Assembly: GCA_033239125.1 (NCBI GenBank)
Contig: BSWB01000004.1
Location: 119,731,235 to 119,795,234 of the forward strand
DNA from: Fagopyrum homotropicum
Lineage: Eukaryota > Streptophyta > Magnoliopsida > Caryophyllales > Polygonaceae
Direction: 5' to 3'
DNA length: 64,000 bases
Made by a program: the position numbers and the translations under genes. How positions within the stretch are numbered: the first letter of the stretch is position 1; each line of letters begins with the position of its first letter. This document shows positions 42,561 through 55,054 of this stretch, one piece after another. Under the pieces are notes generated by a model, which saw only the letters and a list, made by a program, of their open reading frames with translations, ran no database searches and was not told the DNA's origin.

Positions 42561-45500
42561 TGTAATATCCGGAATTTTTATTCCGTTTAATTCCGAATCA
42601 AATCGGACTTCGAGCCGTTGACGGTTTCCCTTTCTATCTAGTATTTCTTTCTTCACAAATTTTATCATTTTATGTTGAATTTAATTCACATAAAATGATA
42701 GAATTATATCAAACCTTAATTCTTATAATTATTTATCATTTTATGTAGAATTTAATTAACATAAAATGATAGAATTATATCAAACCCTAATTCTTATAAT
42801 TAATCCTTAACGACGACTTTAGACGAGATCATGACAAGGCTGAGACGAGAATGTGACAAAGCTGTGACGAGACCATGACAGAGCTGAGACGAGGTCATGA
42901 CGAAGCCCGACAACTCTGTGACGAAGTCATGCACGGGCCTGACAAAGCCATGACGAGTTTTTGACAAGTTTTGACAAACTCAGCCCACATAATTTTGACT
43001 CTTATTTCAGCCCATCTTTCTCTCTTATTTTATTGCAGCCCAGCCCGGATTGCTTCAGTTTCTGCTTGACCCAGCAGCTTCAGCCCATCTTCTGGCCTTG
43101 CTCCAGCCCACAACGGACCTACTGTTGCCTAGCCACCCCGCCTTCAGCAGCCCAAGGAAAAGACGGGCCTGCTTCTCCTTAATTACCTCGCAGCCATGAA
43201 GCTGATTGGAACAGCCGGCCTTTCCTCTCCCTCCTTTCTATACGTAATAGCCGGCCTTCCCTCTCCCTCCTTTCAATACGTAACAGCTGCTGATTGAAAC
43301 AACCCCTCCTCACATCTCCTTCATCCGAATTGTTTTCACACAAAACACAACATTGAACTAGGGATAGTTATACACAACCCAACTCTCCCTTTCTGCACGT
43401 GGACATTCACGCAGCAGCCTTTCCCCCTCTACACCATGGCCTTATCATCTCCTTCCTTCATCTTCATGTGCAGCAAGCAACACCATGTTCACAACAGCAT
43501 GGGGTGCACAATCAGCAACGCAGCATTGCCCTTCCTCCTTCCTGTCGTGCACACATAAGGACATCGAGCCAGGGATCTTCCTTTGCGTCTTCTTCACGCA
43601 AAAGCAAGCCAACACAAGCAGACCGAGTGGCCTCCTTCTCTACACAGCAGCCACAGGCTGACCTCCCTCTGCACATGGGCAACACAGACAGCAGCCCCCT
43701 CGCACACAGGAAGCAAACAGCGGCCACGACTTCTCTCCGTCTTTTGTCGACCAGCAGTCAGGAGCTTTTCTTGTGCACATATGTCGCTGTTCTTCCCTCT
43801 GGCGCACACCTACAGCAGATTTGAGTCCTTGCAGTTGTATCAGTCCAGCCAGATAAACAGCAGCCCGCCTCTCCTGCACATCGTCGCCTTTTCACGCTAG
43901 GAAACCAAATCAAGGTTTCTCTTTCACGTTGTCGGGTTAGTGACTAAGTAATTCCCCTTCTTCTTGCCTCCCTTATACATTTTGATGGCTGATGAATTTC
44001 ACTCTTCCCAGCCTTGCTCAACAGCTAGGACAAACAGTAGGCATCTTTTCAGTTTTCTGAATTTTAAGACTGTGTCTAGCAACCAACTTTGGCACCAGAT
44101 TTAGGTATGCAAAACTCATTCTTTCTGGCTAAAATTTTTATATGATATGGTTTGGATAGTATTGTATAACATATTAAAATTTGAGAGGAATCCAGCGAGT
44201 GGTTTGAGATTTATGATTTTTCAAAGATGAAGTTGTAAGCAGTTTTTCTGTTGTGCTGAAATTCGGTTTTGTGAGATAGTTTAAATAGGATTTTGATCTC
44301 ATTTGCGGCTGAATTTTGGATATATTGTAGATAAGATTTTATAGTAGAACGTATCAAAATTTGGGATAAATCCAGCGAGTAGTTTAGGAGTTATGATTTT
44401 TCAAAGTTAAGACAATGTGCTGTGTGTTGAGTGTTGTAACTAACTTTAGAAATTTTTGTAGAAGTGATGGTTGAACAGTTTTAAAAAATGCTTGCTCCTA
44501 GGAGTAGATGAGATATCATAGATGATCTAGGGAATTATTTCGGAATTTTTATAAGATTATTCGAATTTTATATTTGAAGGTGAAGTTGGACCTTAACGAT
44601 CCTTCCGAAAATAGGGAAATTGGTAAATTGCCAGTTTGTAACCAAACTCATCTTTAGGAGTTAGAATATGACTTTTTAGTCTCAAATAAGAGTTTAGACA
44701 TAAATTATGGATTTTTAGAAGTTTCGGGACCAAGGGTAAAAGAGTCATTTTTCCATAAATTAATACTGTAATCAATTCCGTTCTATTACGACCTACTATC
44801 TTAGAAGTCTTAGACTTCTAATTACCTAGAAAGTGTGCTGACACACTTGCCTCCTTTGACAGGCAACCGAGTTATACAGTTACAGATTGAGTTGTGATTA
44901 AGAGAGTCGAGAACTGATTCAGGTAAGTCTACGGACTTACTTAGCTGGCTTCTTGTATGAGTGTAATGTGTATGAGTGGTGTATGTTAGTTATAATAAAT
45001 AACGAAACCGGATTAGGCCGACTTTATTATTTACGTAACTGACCCAAGTGTATGATAACGGGTCGTGACATCATCTGCCTAAATCTTGCGAGAGTCTAGG
45101 AGGTTCCCTCCGACCAGCCCAGTCCGGTAGACGGTCAAATGCATTAGTACCATTCCGCGTTGGTAAACGGGGACAGGGGTGAGGTTTGGGAATCCCTCGT
45201 GTCACAAAATAAGTATCATTAGTAATAACCTATCACCTAATTAAAGATAATAAAAGGATTGAGTGTTGCATGTTGATTGTATATGTTGTGTGTTTGCGCT
45301 TTTACCTATATACTTATGCATAGAATGTTAGCTAACGGTTTTATACCGCTTGTAGATGTCTTGTAGGTTAAGACAGTTGTAGAGAGATCCGGAGGAAATG
45401 GTCAGTCGGGTCCACGTACTCATTTAGTTGGGGACGGGGATGTCTTTTGTTCTTCATATGCATCATTTTAGTAGCGTTTCTTGTAAGGCTGATACATATT

Positions 45501-45654
45501 CTCCATGTATATATTGTTTACAGTTTTCAAATGTTTTAAATACTTTTGTGCCTTGGTGTAAGATCCAAGTAAAATTGTTGTCAAATTATGGTCGAGACCC
45601 ATTGTGAGGTCCTAACCAGTAGCTCCCCGAGTTCTCAGAATTTGGGGTGTTACA
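42561..45654 (+). repeat. 5' LTR of Tekay-2
   Basis: 3094 bp, TGTAATATCCGG ... GGGGTGTTACA. It holds two tandem hairpin units (42663-42771), a degenerate TGACGA-type repeat (about 42825-42985), a segment rich in CAGCCCA, the TGCCTCC-TTTGACAGGCAA dyad near 44848 and the GTAAGTC hairpin at 44923-44940. ORFs within it (42961-43182, 43399-43824, 43583-43900) recur in the other LTR and have no recognisable domain. Confidence 0.92.
42663..42771 (+). repeat. Duplicated hairpin unit in the Tekay LTR
   Basis: TATCATTTTATGT and ACATAAAATGATA form a 13-bp stem at 42663-42700 and again at 42734-42771, 71 bp apart. The same pair is at 49304-49412, and a diverged pair is near 16962-17072. Confidence 0.8.
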
Positions 45655-48600
45655 ATATGGTATCAGAGCTCTGGGTTGGCAACAATGGCACTTGAAATCT
45701 TCTCAAAGACCGAATGTATAAAATAACTAGAACCCGAAAGGGGTCTAAACTTTTCAAAATGGATTTCTGTTTTACACACGCATAGTCGGGTTCTTGGGTT
45801 AGTAGTACGTCGGACCACCATCGCTCTCCGTGGATCTCTACAACTTGGATTGATAGGAGTTATTATATAGATTGTTAATGATGTTTCTTATTATATGTTA
45901 TATACATGTGTATGCTTAGTTTTTTATTATCCTAAAGGATATTTTATATCCTTTAATCGTGATATCACGAAGCGATTATCGCCTCCTGATGAATCAGTAG
46001 CGGACTTGAAGAGTCTCCAAAACGAGGCAATGGGATCGGACTTTGAATTGAGTATTATACTCGGGTAGGCTGCTTGGTGATCCTTACAAATCATCCAAAG
46101 AACAAGTGAGCAAGGAAGTAAAGTTGTGAAGATAAATTCTACCACAAGCACAATCAGATGAGGAAGAAATCCCTGAGGTAGTTCAGTTAGAAGGAATAGA
46201 AGGTTGTACAAGGAACTCGGGCAGACGAGGCCGAGAGACGGAATTAGAAGAACCATGGAAGAGACGACAAGAGTGCGGAGTAGAGATAACAATATTGGAA
46301 CAGGACAAGTAGAATTGAGTACAACCAAGATTGCGGAATCAAGGACATTACAATCGAGGCGGATGCCCCAAAGACCATTATGGGCATAAGAAACCAGAAG
46401 AGACAGAGTGTCAATCCGGGTATGAGAATCTAAGATGCACGGAATGAAGACCCACAATTGAGTGTAAAAGTGGAAAGGTAGACCCCACAAGTGTGGGGAG
46501 GTTTTGACCTCCTCAGAGATATAAGAAGTTTGAAAGAAATTGAGACGCCAATATCCAAAGAATAGAAGCCTGTAGCAGAGTCAACGGAGTTTCATGAAGG
46601 AGATATTACCACCAACATCAGTGAAGAAATGTGTATGGGAGCACGGCCTTGCTAGACTCGAGAGTCCAGGGTAACCCGAATTATCACGGGACCTAAGCCA
46701 TTAACACAGACGGTCCCTGTAAAGGGACTACAATTGGGAGGTAATTAAAAGTCATCGGAACTACAAGATGCTTACCATCTATCGTGGAGTGTTAGAAATG
46801 ACTTTTGACGTCAGGCGAATGGCATAGTGAGACTTGAGAAAGAGAGTTGTCCCAAAGGAAGCAGAAGAGTGAAAGATAAGACAAACTAAAGAAGGATAAA
46901 AGGATTAATCGAGTAGGTGATGTGCACCAAAAGTTTAATACCAATAGAGGTATGAAATTTAGATAAGTCAATTATAGACTGACCGATGTCAACCAAGGAC
47001 GTGCAAGTATTGTTTGGTATTGACGAGTTATGTGCCGTTAAGAAGAGATGTTTGTGACTGTGGATCTATGGAATAGCTTTACCGACGCATTAGAAGATTT
47101 CCTCAAGTAGGCAACGACAACCTTCTTGGATGAATTAAAGGAATAAAGAGAAACGTTTTAAGGGTTACTTCTTGGCTAGTTCAGATTAAACTCTGGTCAA
47201 GTCAGGAAGTTTGGATCCGTGGTAGAAGAATAAAAGAAAGTAAGCGAAAGGAGTTGTTTTTCAATCGTCGTTTTATTTTCTTAAGGCAATTAGGGAAGGT
47301 ACTTGGTACTTCATCCGGTTAGGACTTATGGTATAATTGGAAGAAAGAGTTTGAAGTTAATCACTTGGGACTCACAGAAAATGTCCTTATGAGTAATGAG
47401 TGACAACAGAATTATCAGAGTAGCGCAGCGGAAGCGTGGTGGGACCTCACCCACAGAGCTGGAACCAATGGTACAAAATAAATGTCGAGGTCAAGATGAT
47501 GGTAGTTGGGGAAATGCGTTTTGATGAGAACAAACATGAGATGGGCTATGCGAAGCGACTATAATTTTGTGGAAGAATTTTATCACCATCAAGATAGACG
47601 GGAAAGTATGTGCATGTAAGAGGTTATAGAAGGAGATTAGTACCCTAATATGGATTCAACTGAATAAGGACGGCTTGTCAGATGTGGTCAGATAACTAGT
47701 TCGGAATCCAATACGTAACGGATTATGCTAGAGTGAGTTTTCTCGATGGATGGAGGAAAGAATTAACGATGTAATAAAAGTATTGTGCATGGCCTGCACT
47801 GGAAAGCTCAAAGTGAGTAACTACCATCCTGGGTCGAAGATACATAAGAAAGAGAAGCGACAGGCGCATACTTGTAACCTAGTAACTGTGCATAAGAAAT
47901 CATAATCTCGGAGTAGATTTTATGTGTAATATAATATCGGAACAGAGCCAAGTTGCGTTTTGAGTCAGAAGGATATTATCGGTCTAATAACCATGGTGGA
48001 GAAAAGAGTGCACTACTGATGGTCTGTTAATAATTATTGAGTAGTCATGATCAAATAACTGTGATATGAGATCACTTTGTCTCTAATACCGTCATTCCGG
48101 ACATATTCTATGTCACTTAAGATCTTGGAAAATACGTGAGAAGCCTAGGTTCGAGTTAACGATATATTAGAGATCTATAAATAATATAATAATGCCAAGT
48201 GAACAGAGAAGATGACCACTAGATTTGATTTTTTTTGTTGTCTCGAGTGTTAGACTTGAAAGGGTAAAGGTGGTAATTCCTTACCTAAGGAATAAGATGA
48301 CTGAGTAATATTAAAAGACAAGACCAGGTGGGTCGTGATACGAAGAGCATTGAGCACTTGGTAAGTGTTGGTGGATGTCCAAGACCTTTGACCAGATTGT
48401 GTAGACAGAACATTTTCAGAAGGCTCGAAGCAAGTGGTCATAACGAAGGGAAGAAATTTGAAAGATCATTTTCCGTAGGGTCATCAAAGGATCTAGAACT
48501 TCAGGTTTCCACGGAGACTAAGTTTGGGAACTAAGTTTGAGAATTTCAGTTGGAGAGATACCTACCAAACACGAGTTAGGTCATCAGATTAGAGGATCAG

Positions 48601-48880
48601 ACAGTTGAGCCGGATGATACCGGTGAGATATCCGGTAACCACTCTAGAACGTGGTAACAAACGCTTGTGATCTAAGTACCTGAAAAGATTAAGATTCAGT
48701 GGTTTTAGGAAAAGGTGATAAGACTACCTAAGATATGGGTGATAGTAAGAGACGTAACCTTTCAAAGACATATGTAGCGATAGTTGTAACCTCGAGAGTG
48801 ACGAGTTAGGGCTTGACCTTGTATGTGTGATATTGTTTGACTGCTTGTTTACTTCATGATTGAGTGTTTAGTCAGTGATG
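45655..48880 (+). other. Degenerate interior of Tekay-2
   Basis: The primer site is at 45658-45669 (TGGTATCAGAGC, complementary to initiator tRNA-Met). Beyond it I find no long frame and no RT, integrase or protease motif. A faint CPKDHYGHK-like trace near 46365 could be the remains of a gag zinc region. The minus-strand ORF at 45927-46490 has no recognisable domain and is likely chance. Base composition is unremarkable. Confidence 0.6.
45658..45669 (+). other. Primer binding site of Tekay-2 (initiator tRNA-Met)
   Basis: TGGTATCAGAGC, three bases after the LTR, the standard primer site of chromoviruses and many plant retrotransposons. Confidence 0.92.
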
Positions 48881-49201
48881 TGTTCTTTTGGTAACCTTGA
48901 TGTGCGGGATACTTAGATGTGGGAACGACTAGACTTTTATGTAGTGATCAAACACATCCTTTTGGTGCCTTAAAGGCCGATCAGGATTGTCTTACCCTAA
49001 GTTTCGGGTCGAAACTTATTTTGAGGGGGATCTGATGTAACGACAAGTTTTTTTTTCTTTACGTTTTGATAGGGTTAGAGAAGTTTAGGAAACGATTAAA
49101 AATTTAGTGAGGCTACGACATACCAGTTTATTTATGGAAGTTGTTTAATTAAGTACCTTGTTCTAAGTTTCGGGACGAAACTTATTTTAAGGGGGTACTG
49201 A
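48881..49201 (+). other. Tekay-2 3' untranslated region with two polypurine tracts
   Basis: Contains AAGTTTCGGGTCGAAACTT and then GAGGGGGA (49023-49030), and about 160 bp later AAGTTTCGGGACGAAACTT and then AAGGGGG just before the LTR at 49202. Confidence 0.75.
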
Positions 49202-52200
49202 TGTAATATCCGGAATTTTTATTCCGTTTAATTCCGAATCAAATCGGACTTCGAGCCGTTGACGGTTTCCCTTTCTATCTAGTATTTCTTTCTTCACAAA
49301 TTTTATCATTTTATGTTGAATTTAATTCACATAAAATGATAGAATTATATCAAACCTTAATTCTTATAATTATTTATCATTTTATGTAGAATTTAATTAA
49401 CATAAAATGATAGAATTATATCAAACCCTAATTCTTATAATTAATCCTTAACGACGACTTTAGACGAGATCATGACAAGGCTGAGACGAGAATGTGACAA
49501 AGCTGTGACGAGACCATGACAAAGCTGAGACGAGGTCATGACGAAGCCCGACAACTCTGTGACGAAGTCATGCACGGGCCTGACAAAGCCATGACGAGTT
49601 TTTGACAAGTTTTGACAAACTCAGCCCACATAATTTTGACTCTTATTTCAGCCCATCTTTCTCTCTTGTTTTATTGCAGCCCAGCCCGGATTGCTTCACT
49701 TTCTGCTTGACCCAGCAGCTTCAGCCCATCTTCTGGCCTTGCTCCAGCCCACAACGGACCTACTGTTGCCCAGCCAGCCCGCCTTCAGCAGCCCAAGGAA
49801 AAGACGGGCCTGCTTCTCCTTAATTACCTCGCAGCCATGAAGCTGATTGGAACAGCCGGCCTTTCCTCTCCCTCCTTTCTATACGTAACAGCCGGCCTTC
49901 CCTCTCCCTCCTTTCTATACGTAACAGCTGCTGATTGAAACAACCCCTCCTCACATCTCCTTCATCCGAATTGTTTTCACACAAAACACAACAGTGAACT
50001 AGGGATAGTTATACACAACCCAACTCTCCCTTTCTACACGTGGACATTCACGCAGCAGCCTTTCCCCCTCTACATCATGGCCTTATCATCTCCTTCCTTC
50101 ATCTTCATGTGCAGCAAGCAACACCATGTTCACAACAGCATGGGGTGCACAATCAGCAACGCAGCATTGCCCTTCCTCCTTCCTGTCGTGCACACATAAG
50201 GACATCGAGCCAGGGATCTTCCTTTGCGTCTTCTTCACGCAAAAGCAAGCCAACACAAGCAGACCGAGTGGCCTCCTTCTCTACACAACAGCCACAGGCT
50301 GACCTCCCTCTGCACATGGGCAACACAGACAGCAGCCCCCTCGCACACAGGAAGCAAACAGCGGCCACGGCTTCTCTCCGTCTTTTGTCGACCAGCAGTC
50401 AGGAGCTTTTCTTGTGCACATATGTCGCTGTTCTTCCCTCTGGCGCATACCTACAGCAGATTTGAGTCCTTGCAGTTGTATCAGTCCAGCCAGATAAACA
50501 GCAGCCCGCCTCTCCTGCACATCGTCGCCTTTTCACGCTAGGAAACCAAATCAAGGCTTCTCTTTCACGTTGTCGGGTTAGTGACTAAGTAATTCCCCTT
50601 CTTCTTGCCTCCCTTATACATTTTGATGGCTGATGAATTTCACTCTTCCTAGCCTTGCTCAGCAGCTAGGACAAACAGTAGGCATCTTTTCAGTTTTCTG
50701 AATTTTAAGACTGTTTCTAGCAACCAACTTTGGCACCAGATTTAGGTATGCAAAACTCATCCTTTCTGGCTAAAATTTTGATATGATATGGTTGGGATAG
50801 TATTGTATAACATATTAAAATTTGAGAGGAATCCAGCTAGTGGTATGAGATTTATGATTTTTCAAAGATGAAGTTGTAAGCAGTTTTTCTGTTGTGCTGA
50901 AATTCGGTTTTGTGAGATAGTTTAAATAGGATTTTGATCTCATTTGCGGCTGAATTTTGGATATATTGTAGATAAGATTTTATAGTAGAACGTATCAAAA
51001 TTTGGGATAAATCCAGCGAGTAGTTTAGGAGTTATGATTTTTCAAAGTTAAGACAATGTGCTGTGTGTTGAGTGTTGTAACCAACTTTAGAAATTTTTGT
51101 AGAAGTGATGGTTGAACAGTTTTAAAAAATTCTTGCTCCTAGGAGTAGATGAGATATCATAGATGATCTAGAGAATTATTTCGGAATTTTTATAAGATTA
51201 TTCGAATTTTATATTTGAAGGCGAAGTTGGACCTTAACGATCCTTCCGAAAATAGGGAAATTGGTAAATTGCCAGTTTGTAACCAAACTCATCTTTAGGA
51301 GTTAGAATATGACTTTTTAGTCTCAAATAAGAGTTTAGACATAAATTATGGATTTTTAGAAGTTTCGGGACCAAGGGTAAAAGAGTCATTTTACCATAAA
51401 TTAATATTGTAATCAATTCCGTTCTATTACGACCTACTATCTTAGAAGTTTTAGACTTCTAATTACCTAGAAAGTGTGCTGACACACTTGCCTCCTTTGA
51501 CAGGCAACCGAGTTATACAGTTACAGATTGAGTTGTGATTAAGAGAGTCGAGAACTGATTCAGGTAAGTCTACGGACTTACTTAGCTGGCTTCTTGTATG
51601 AGTGTAATGTGTATGAGTGGTGTATGTTAGTTATAATAAATAACGAAACCGGATTAGGCCGACTTTATTATTTACGTATCTGACCCAAGTGTATGATAAC
51701 GGGTCGTGACATCATCTGCCTAACTCTTGCGAGAGTCTAGGAGGTTCCCTCCGACCAGCCCAGTCCGGTAGACGGTCAAATGCATTAGTACCATTCCGCG
51801 TTGGTAAACGGGGACAGGGGCGAGGTTTGGGAATCCCTCGTGTCACAAAATAAGTATCATTAGTAATAACCTATCACCTAATTAAAGATAATAAAAGGAT
51901 TGAGTGTTGCATGTTGATTGTATATGTTGTGTGTTTGCGCTTTTACCTATATACTTATGCATAGAATGTTAGCTAACGGTTTTATACCGCTTGTAGATGC
52001 CTTGCAGGTTAAGACAGTTGTAGAGAGATCCGGAGGAAATGGTCTGCCGGGTCCACGTACTCATTTAGTTGGGGACGGGGATGTCTTTTGTTCTTCATAT
52101 GCATCATTTTAGTAGCATTTCTTGTAAGGCTGATACATATTCTCCATGTATATATTGTTTACAGTTTTCAAATGTTTTAAATACTTTTGTGCCTTGTTGT

Positions 52201-52295
52201 AAGATCCAAGTAAATTTGTTGTCAAATTATGGTCGGGACCCATTGTGAGGTCCTAACCAGTAGCTCCCCGAGTTCTCAGAATTTGGGGTGTTACA
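49202..52295 (+). repeat. 3' LTR of Tekay-2
   Basis: 3094 bp, exactly the length of the 5' LTR with a constant offset of 6641 at every landmark checked. Followed at 52296 by Athila B sequence. Confidence 0.92.
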
Positions 52296-52910
52296 GTCGG
52301 ATTGAGCGATATTCCTAACGGATTATGGTATGTGCACCAAGGGTTTGAGGCATCTCGAAATTGAGAAACGCCAATCTCCTAGGCTTCGGTTATTGTGCAC
52401 CGCTGTCCATAACTCCAAAAGTAAAGTCGAAAAATTATGTGCAAAAAGTCTAGAGCAATGCTCTAAGTTGGTGGAAGTTGAAATGGTAAAAAGAAAAGAG
52501 TTTGTGTTGTCCTTCTTCCCGGATTCATACACCACATTCCTTTACAAGTTTCCCACCTTTTCCGCATTCTTGACTTTATTTGAAAGTCCTTGAGATCATA
52601 AGAATGTTCTTTGACTTGTTGATCTAAATTGAAGTTTCACATTCTTGATTTTGACAATGCTTGAAGGTTATGATGTTTGTTTTGAAGTATTTGCAATTTA
52701 TGAAGTTTATTTGCTTTGCATACTTTGGTTTATGGATATGATCGTCTTCAAGGATGAATGAAACAAGGTTTGAGGATGATCTATTGACTAGAAGCACATC
52801 AACCAAAAAGATTGTTTTGTTTTGTTTTGCATTCATATTTCATTCTACCTTATCTTCTAAACTTTTAAAACCTTGCTTGGGGGCAAGCAAGTGGCAAGTA
52901 TGGGGTATTT
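52296..52910 (+). other. 3' non-coding end of element B
   Basis: Resumes at GTCGGATTGAGCG, the last bases of the 62-nt block seen in A, C and E, and runs through the CCTAGGCTTCGG stretch to the CTTGCTT stem-loop and GTATGGGGT tract before the LTR. The env-like ORF and the first half of this region are missing, having been lost with the Tekay-2 event. Confidence 0.8.
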
Positions 52911-53379
52911 TGTTAGCATGAAATATGACTATATTTTAGGCACTTGTTTTAGTTGTTTTTCCCTCTTTATAATGTTCTTAGATATGTGTTTGAAGCAATT
53001 GTAAGCTAGTTCACCCACTTTGTCGATATAGAGATCTACACTAGCTTCGTTTCGTTTTTAGGTGAATAAGGCTTGGATTGGAGCAAAATGTGGAAGGAAA
53101 GGAGTGTTTGACCACACTTGATGGCAAGGAGATGCATTGGAGAGGCTAAGGAAGGAGCATGGATGAAGGATGTCACGAAAATAAGGCAAAAACAAGGAGT
53201 TAAAAGGAACCATGCCCTGAATTACGGCTGTGGAAGTGAGTTTTGAAGTCCACGCTCTAAATTACGGCCGTGGAAATCATGATGTTCCGTAATCTTGTTC
53301 CACGCCCTGAGTTACGGTCGTGGAAATTTGTTCTTAACCGTGATTTTAATGATTTTGTGACGTGTCATATTTTGCCACG
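52911..53379 (+). repeat. 3' LTR of element B, part 1
   Basis: Starts TGTTAGCATGAAATATGAC, with palindrome sites near 53223, 53264 and 53317. Cut at 53379 by solo LTR D. It matches 21607-22140 of the shared LTR apart from short indels. Confidence 0.88.
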
Positions 53380-55049
53380 TGTTAGCATGAAATATTGTGA
53401 TATTCTAGGCACTTATTTTGGTTGTTTTTCCCTCATTATTGTGTACTTGGATGAACTTTAGAAGCAAATGTTAGCTTGATCATCTATATTGTCGATATGG
53501 AAGTCTACACTAGCTTTGTGTTGATTGTAGGTGAAAAGGAGCTAAATAAGAGCAATTGAGAGAGAAAAGAGAGTAATCGATCGTATTCGAGGATTAGGAG
53601 CACATCAAGGAAGCTAAGGAAGGAGCTAGGATGAAGAATGTCACGACACAAAGGAAACTACAAGTATTTTACACTTCCACGCCCTGAATTACGGCCGTAG
53701 AAGAGTCCACGCTCTAAACCATGGCCGTGGAACTTGGCGTCATGAACGTGGAGCACTCCAGTAAGTTACACGGCCTAAAGTACGGTCGTGGAAGTCATAA
53801 GACACCGTAACCCCTTTCCACGCTCTAAACCACGGTCGTGGAAACCCTTGAGACCGTGATTTAGGCGATCTTTTGACGTGTCTTTATTTGCCACGTTATT
53901 TACGTAATGGGCCTGGACGGTTATTCTTTCCCGTCATATAAAAAGGCCAGAGAAGAGAGTTTGAGGGCATCTCGCAATACTCGCGTTGGATCCCGCTTAG
54001 ACGCCTACGGACGCTGACGGTCGTTACCTTGCTTGGAGCATTCTTGCCTAGGGTTGATTTGAGATCGCTAAAGGTTTACCCTTTTTCTTAGGTTTTGATA
54101 TTGAAGACGGATTGATAACCTGTTCTTCGTATTTGCCTTAGATCATTGTGAGGTTTTGTGTTATACATTCTGAATCCATTAAACATTGCTTCTTGTGTTT
54201 CGGATTTGAGAATTGGTTATGAAGTTTTATTGAGTATTCGAGGATTTTCATCTTTCATTCTCTTTAATTTGAATATTGATATTATGACAATGGTTATTAG
54301 CTAAAACCCTTTAGCAATTCTAAGGTGAAGGGTTAATAGTTGTGGCTTAGATGATGATAGATCGATCGTAAATTGTTTGGACCCTGAGAGTTAGAGAAAT
54401 TTCGTCGACGAACCTAAATCACGGCCTGTTCTAGGTTTCCACGGTCGTGGTTCTTAAGATCTACCCGTGATTTACCTCAGTTTACGAACTTTGCTTTTAC
54501 TTTGATCCAAGGTTAAAGATTAGCTTTAATCTAGTCTTGGTTTGCCCTTTTCTAGGTAGTAGTGAGACTCATCATCCTTTATTTCGGTTTCGAGTGTCAC
54601 AACCTTAATCGTTTTAGTTTATCTTGATCCTTGGGTTACAAGTTTGGGTATTTGAGATTAATTCTTTTCTTTAGATCTTTTCTATATTGCAGCCTCAACA
54701 ACCTTTATAGAGAGTGTCTTCAGATAAGTCATATAAGGTTTTGGAACTTCGTCGTACATTACCTTACCTTAGTATACCTTTGCAATTCCTGACTCTGTCC
54801 TTAGTTCTTTAGTATATCTAGAATCGATTGCCACAATTAGATACCTGGATCTGTAGAGTTGCTGTTTTCCCCAATATTTGCAAAGCTTTACATCTTAATT
54901 GCTTGACAACTTGAAATTGGATTTTGTTTCACCAAATCCCTGTGATTAATACTCTGGAATACTTGCTTATCTACGCCTGCGGGTTCGCTTGCTTTTATTC
55001 TAGTTTTATAAATATAAAGCTTATTTGCACGCACGTTTTCGGGCGAAAA
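53380..55049 (+). repeat. Solo LTR D inside the B LTR
   Basis: 1670 bp, TGTTAGC ... GGGCGAAAA (last C changed to A). It is flanked by CCACG (53375-53379) and CCACC (55050-55054), a target duplication with one mismatch. No interior is present, as expected after recombination between the two LTRs of one insertion. It has its own palindrome array (53675-53870) and TATAAAAAG (53937-53945). Confidence 0.87.
53675..53945 (+). promoter_or_regulatory. U3 palindrome array and TATA box of LTR D
   Basis: Sites ACGGCCGT near 53692, ATGGCCGTGG near 53722, ACGGTCGT near 53784 and 53834, then TATAAAAAG at 53937-53945. Confidence 0.7.
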
Positions 55050-55054
55050 CCACC

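Larger units (their letters stand above)
42561..52295 (+). mobile_element. Tekay-2: Tekay-like element with a non-coding interior (9,735 bp)
   Basis: Two LTRs of 3094 bp each, a tRNA-Met primer site, about 3.5 kb of interior with no pol recognisable to me, and the Tekay 3' end with the double polypurine tract. Roughly three dozen LTR differences by eye. This is the form of a large non-autonomous derivative (LARD-like) that would need enzymes from an intact relative. There is no target duplication, because the left LTR is also preceded by Tekay sequence. Confidence 0.82.

Noticed and set aside
43399..43900. ORFs of 141 and 105 aa (plus) and 71-79 aa (minus), repeated at 50040-50541
   Set aside because: Overlapping frames on both strands within the Tekay-2 LTRs, of low-complexity composition and without start context or domain. 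They are by-products of a CAGCCC-rich stretch.
45927..46490. 187-aa minus-strand ORF in the Tekay-2 interior
   Set aside because: Hydrophobic chance translation of a degraded region. No family recognised, and no similar frame elsewhere in the window.
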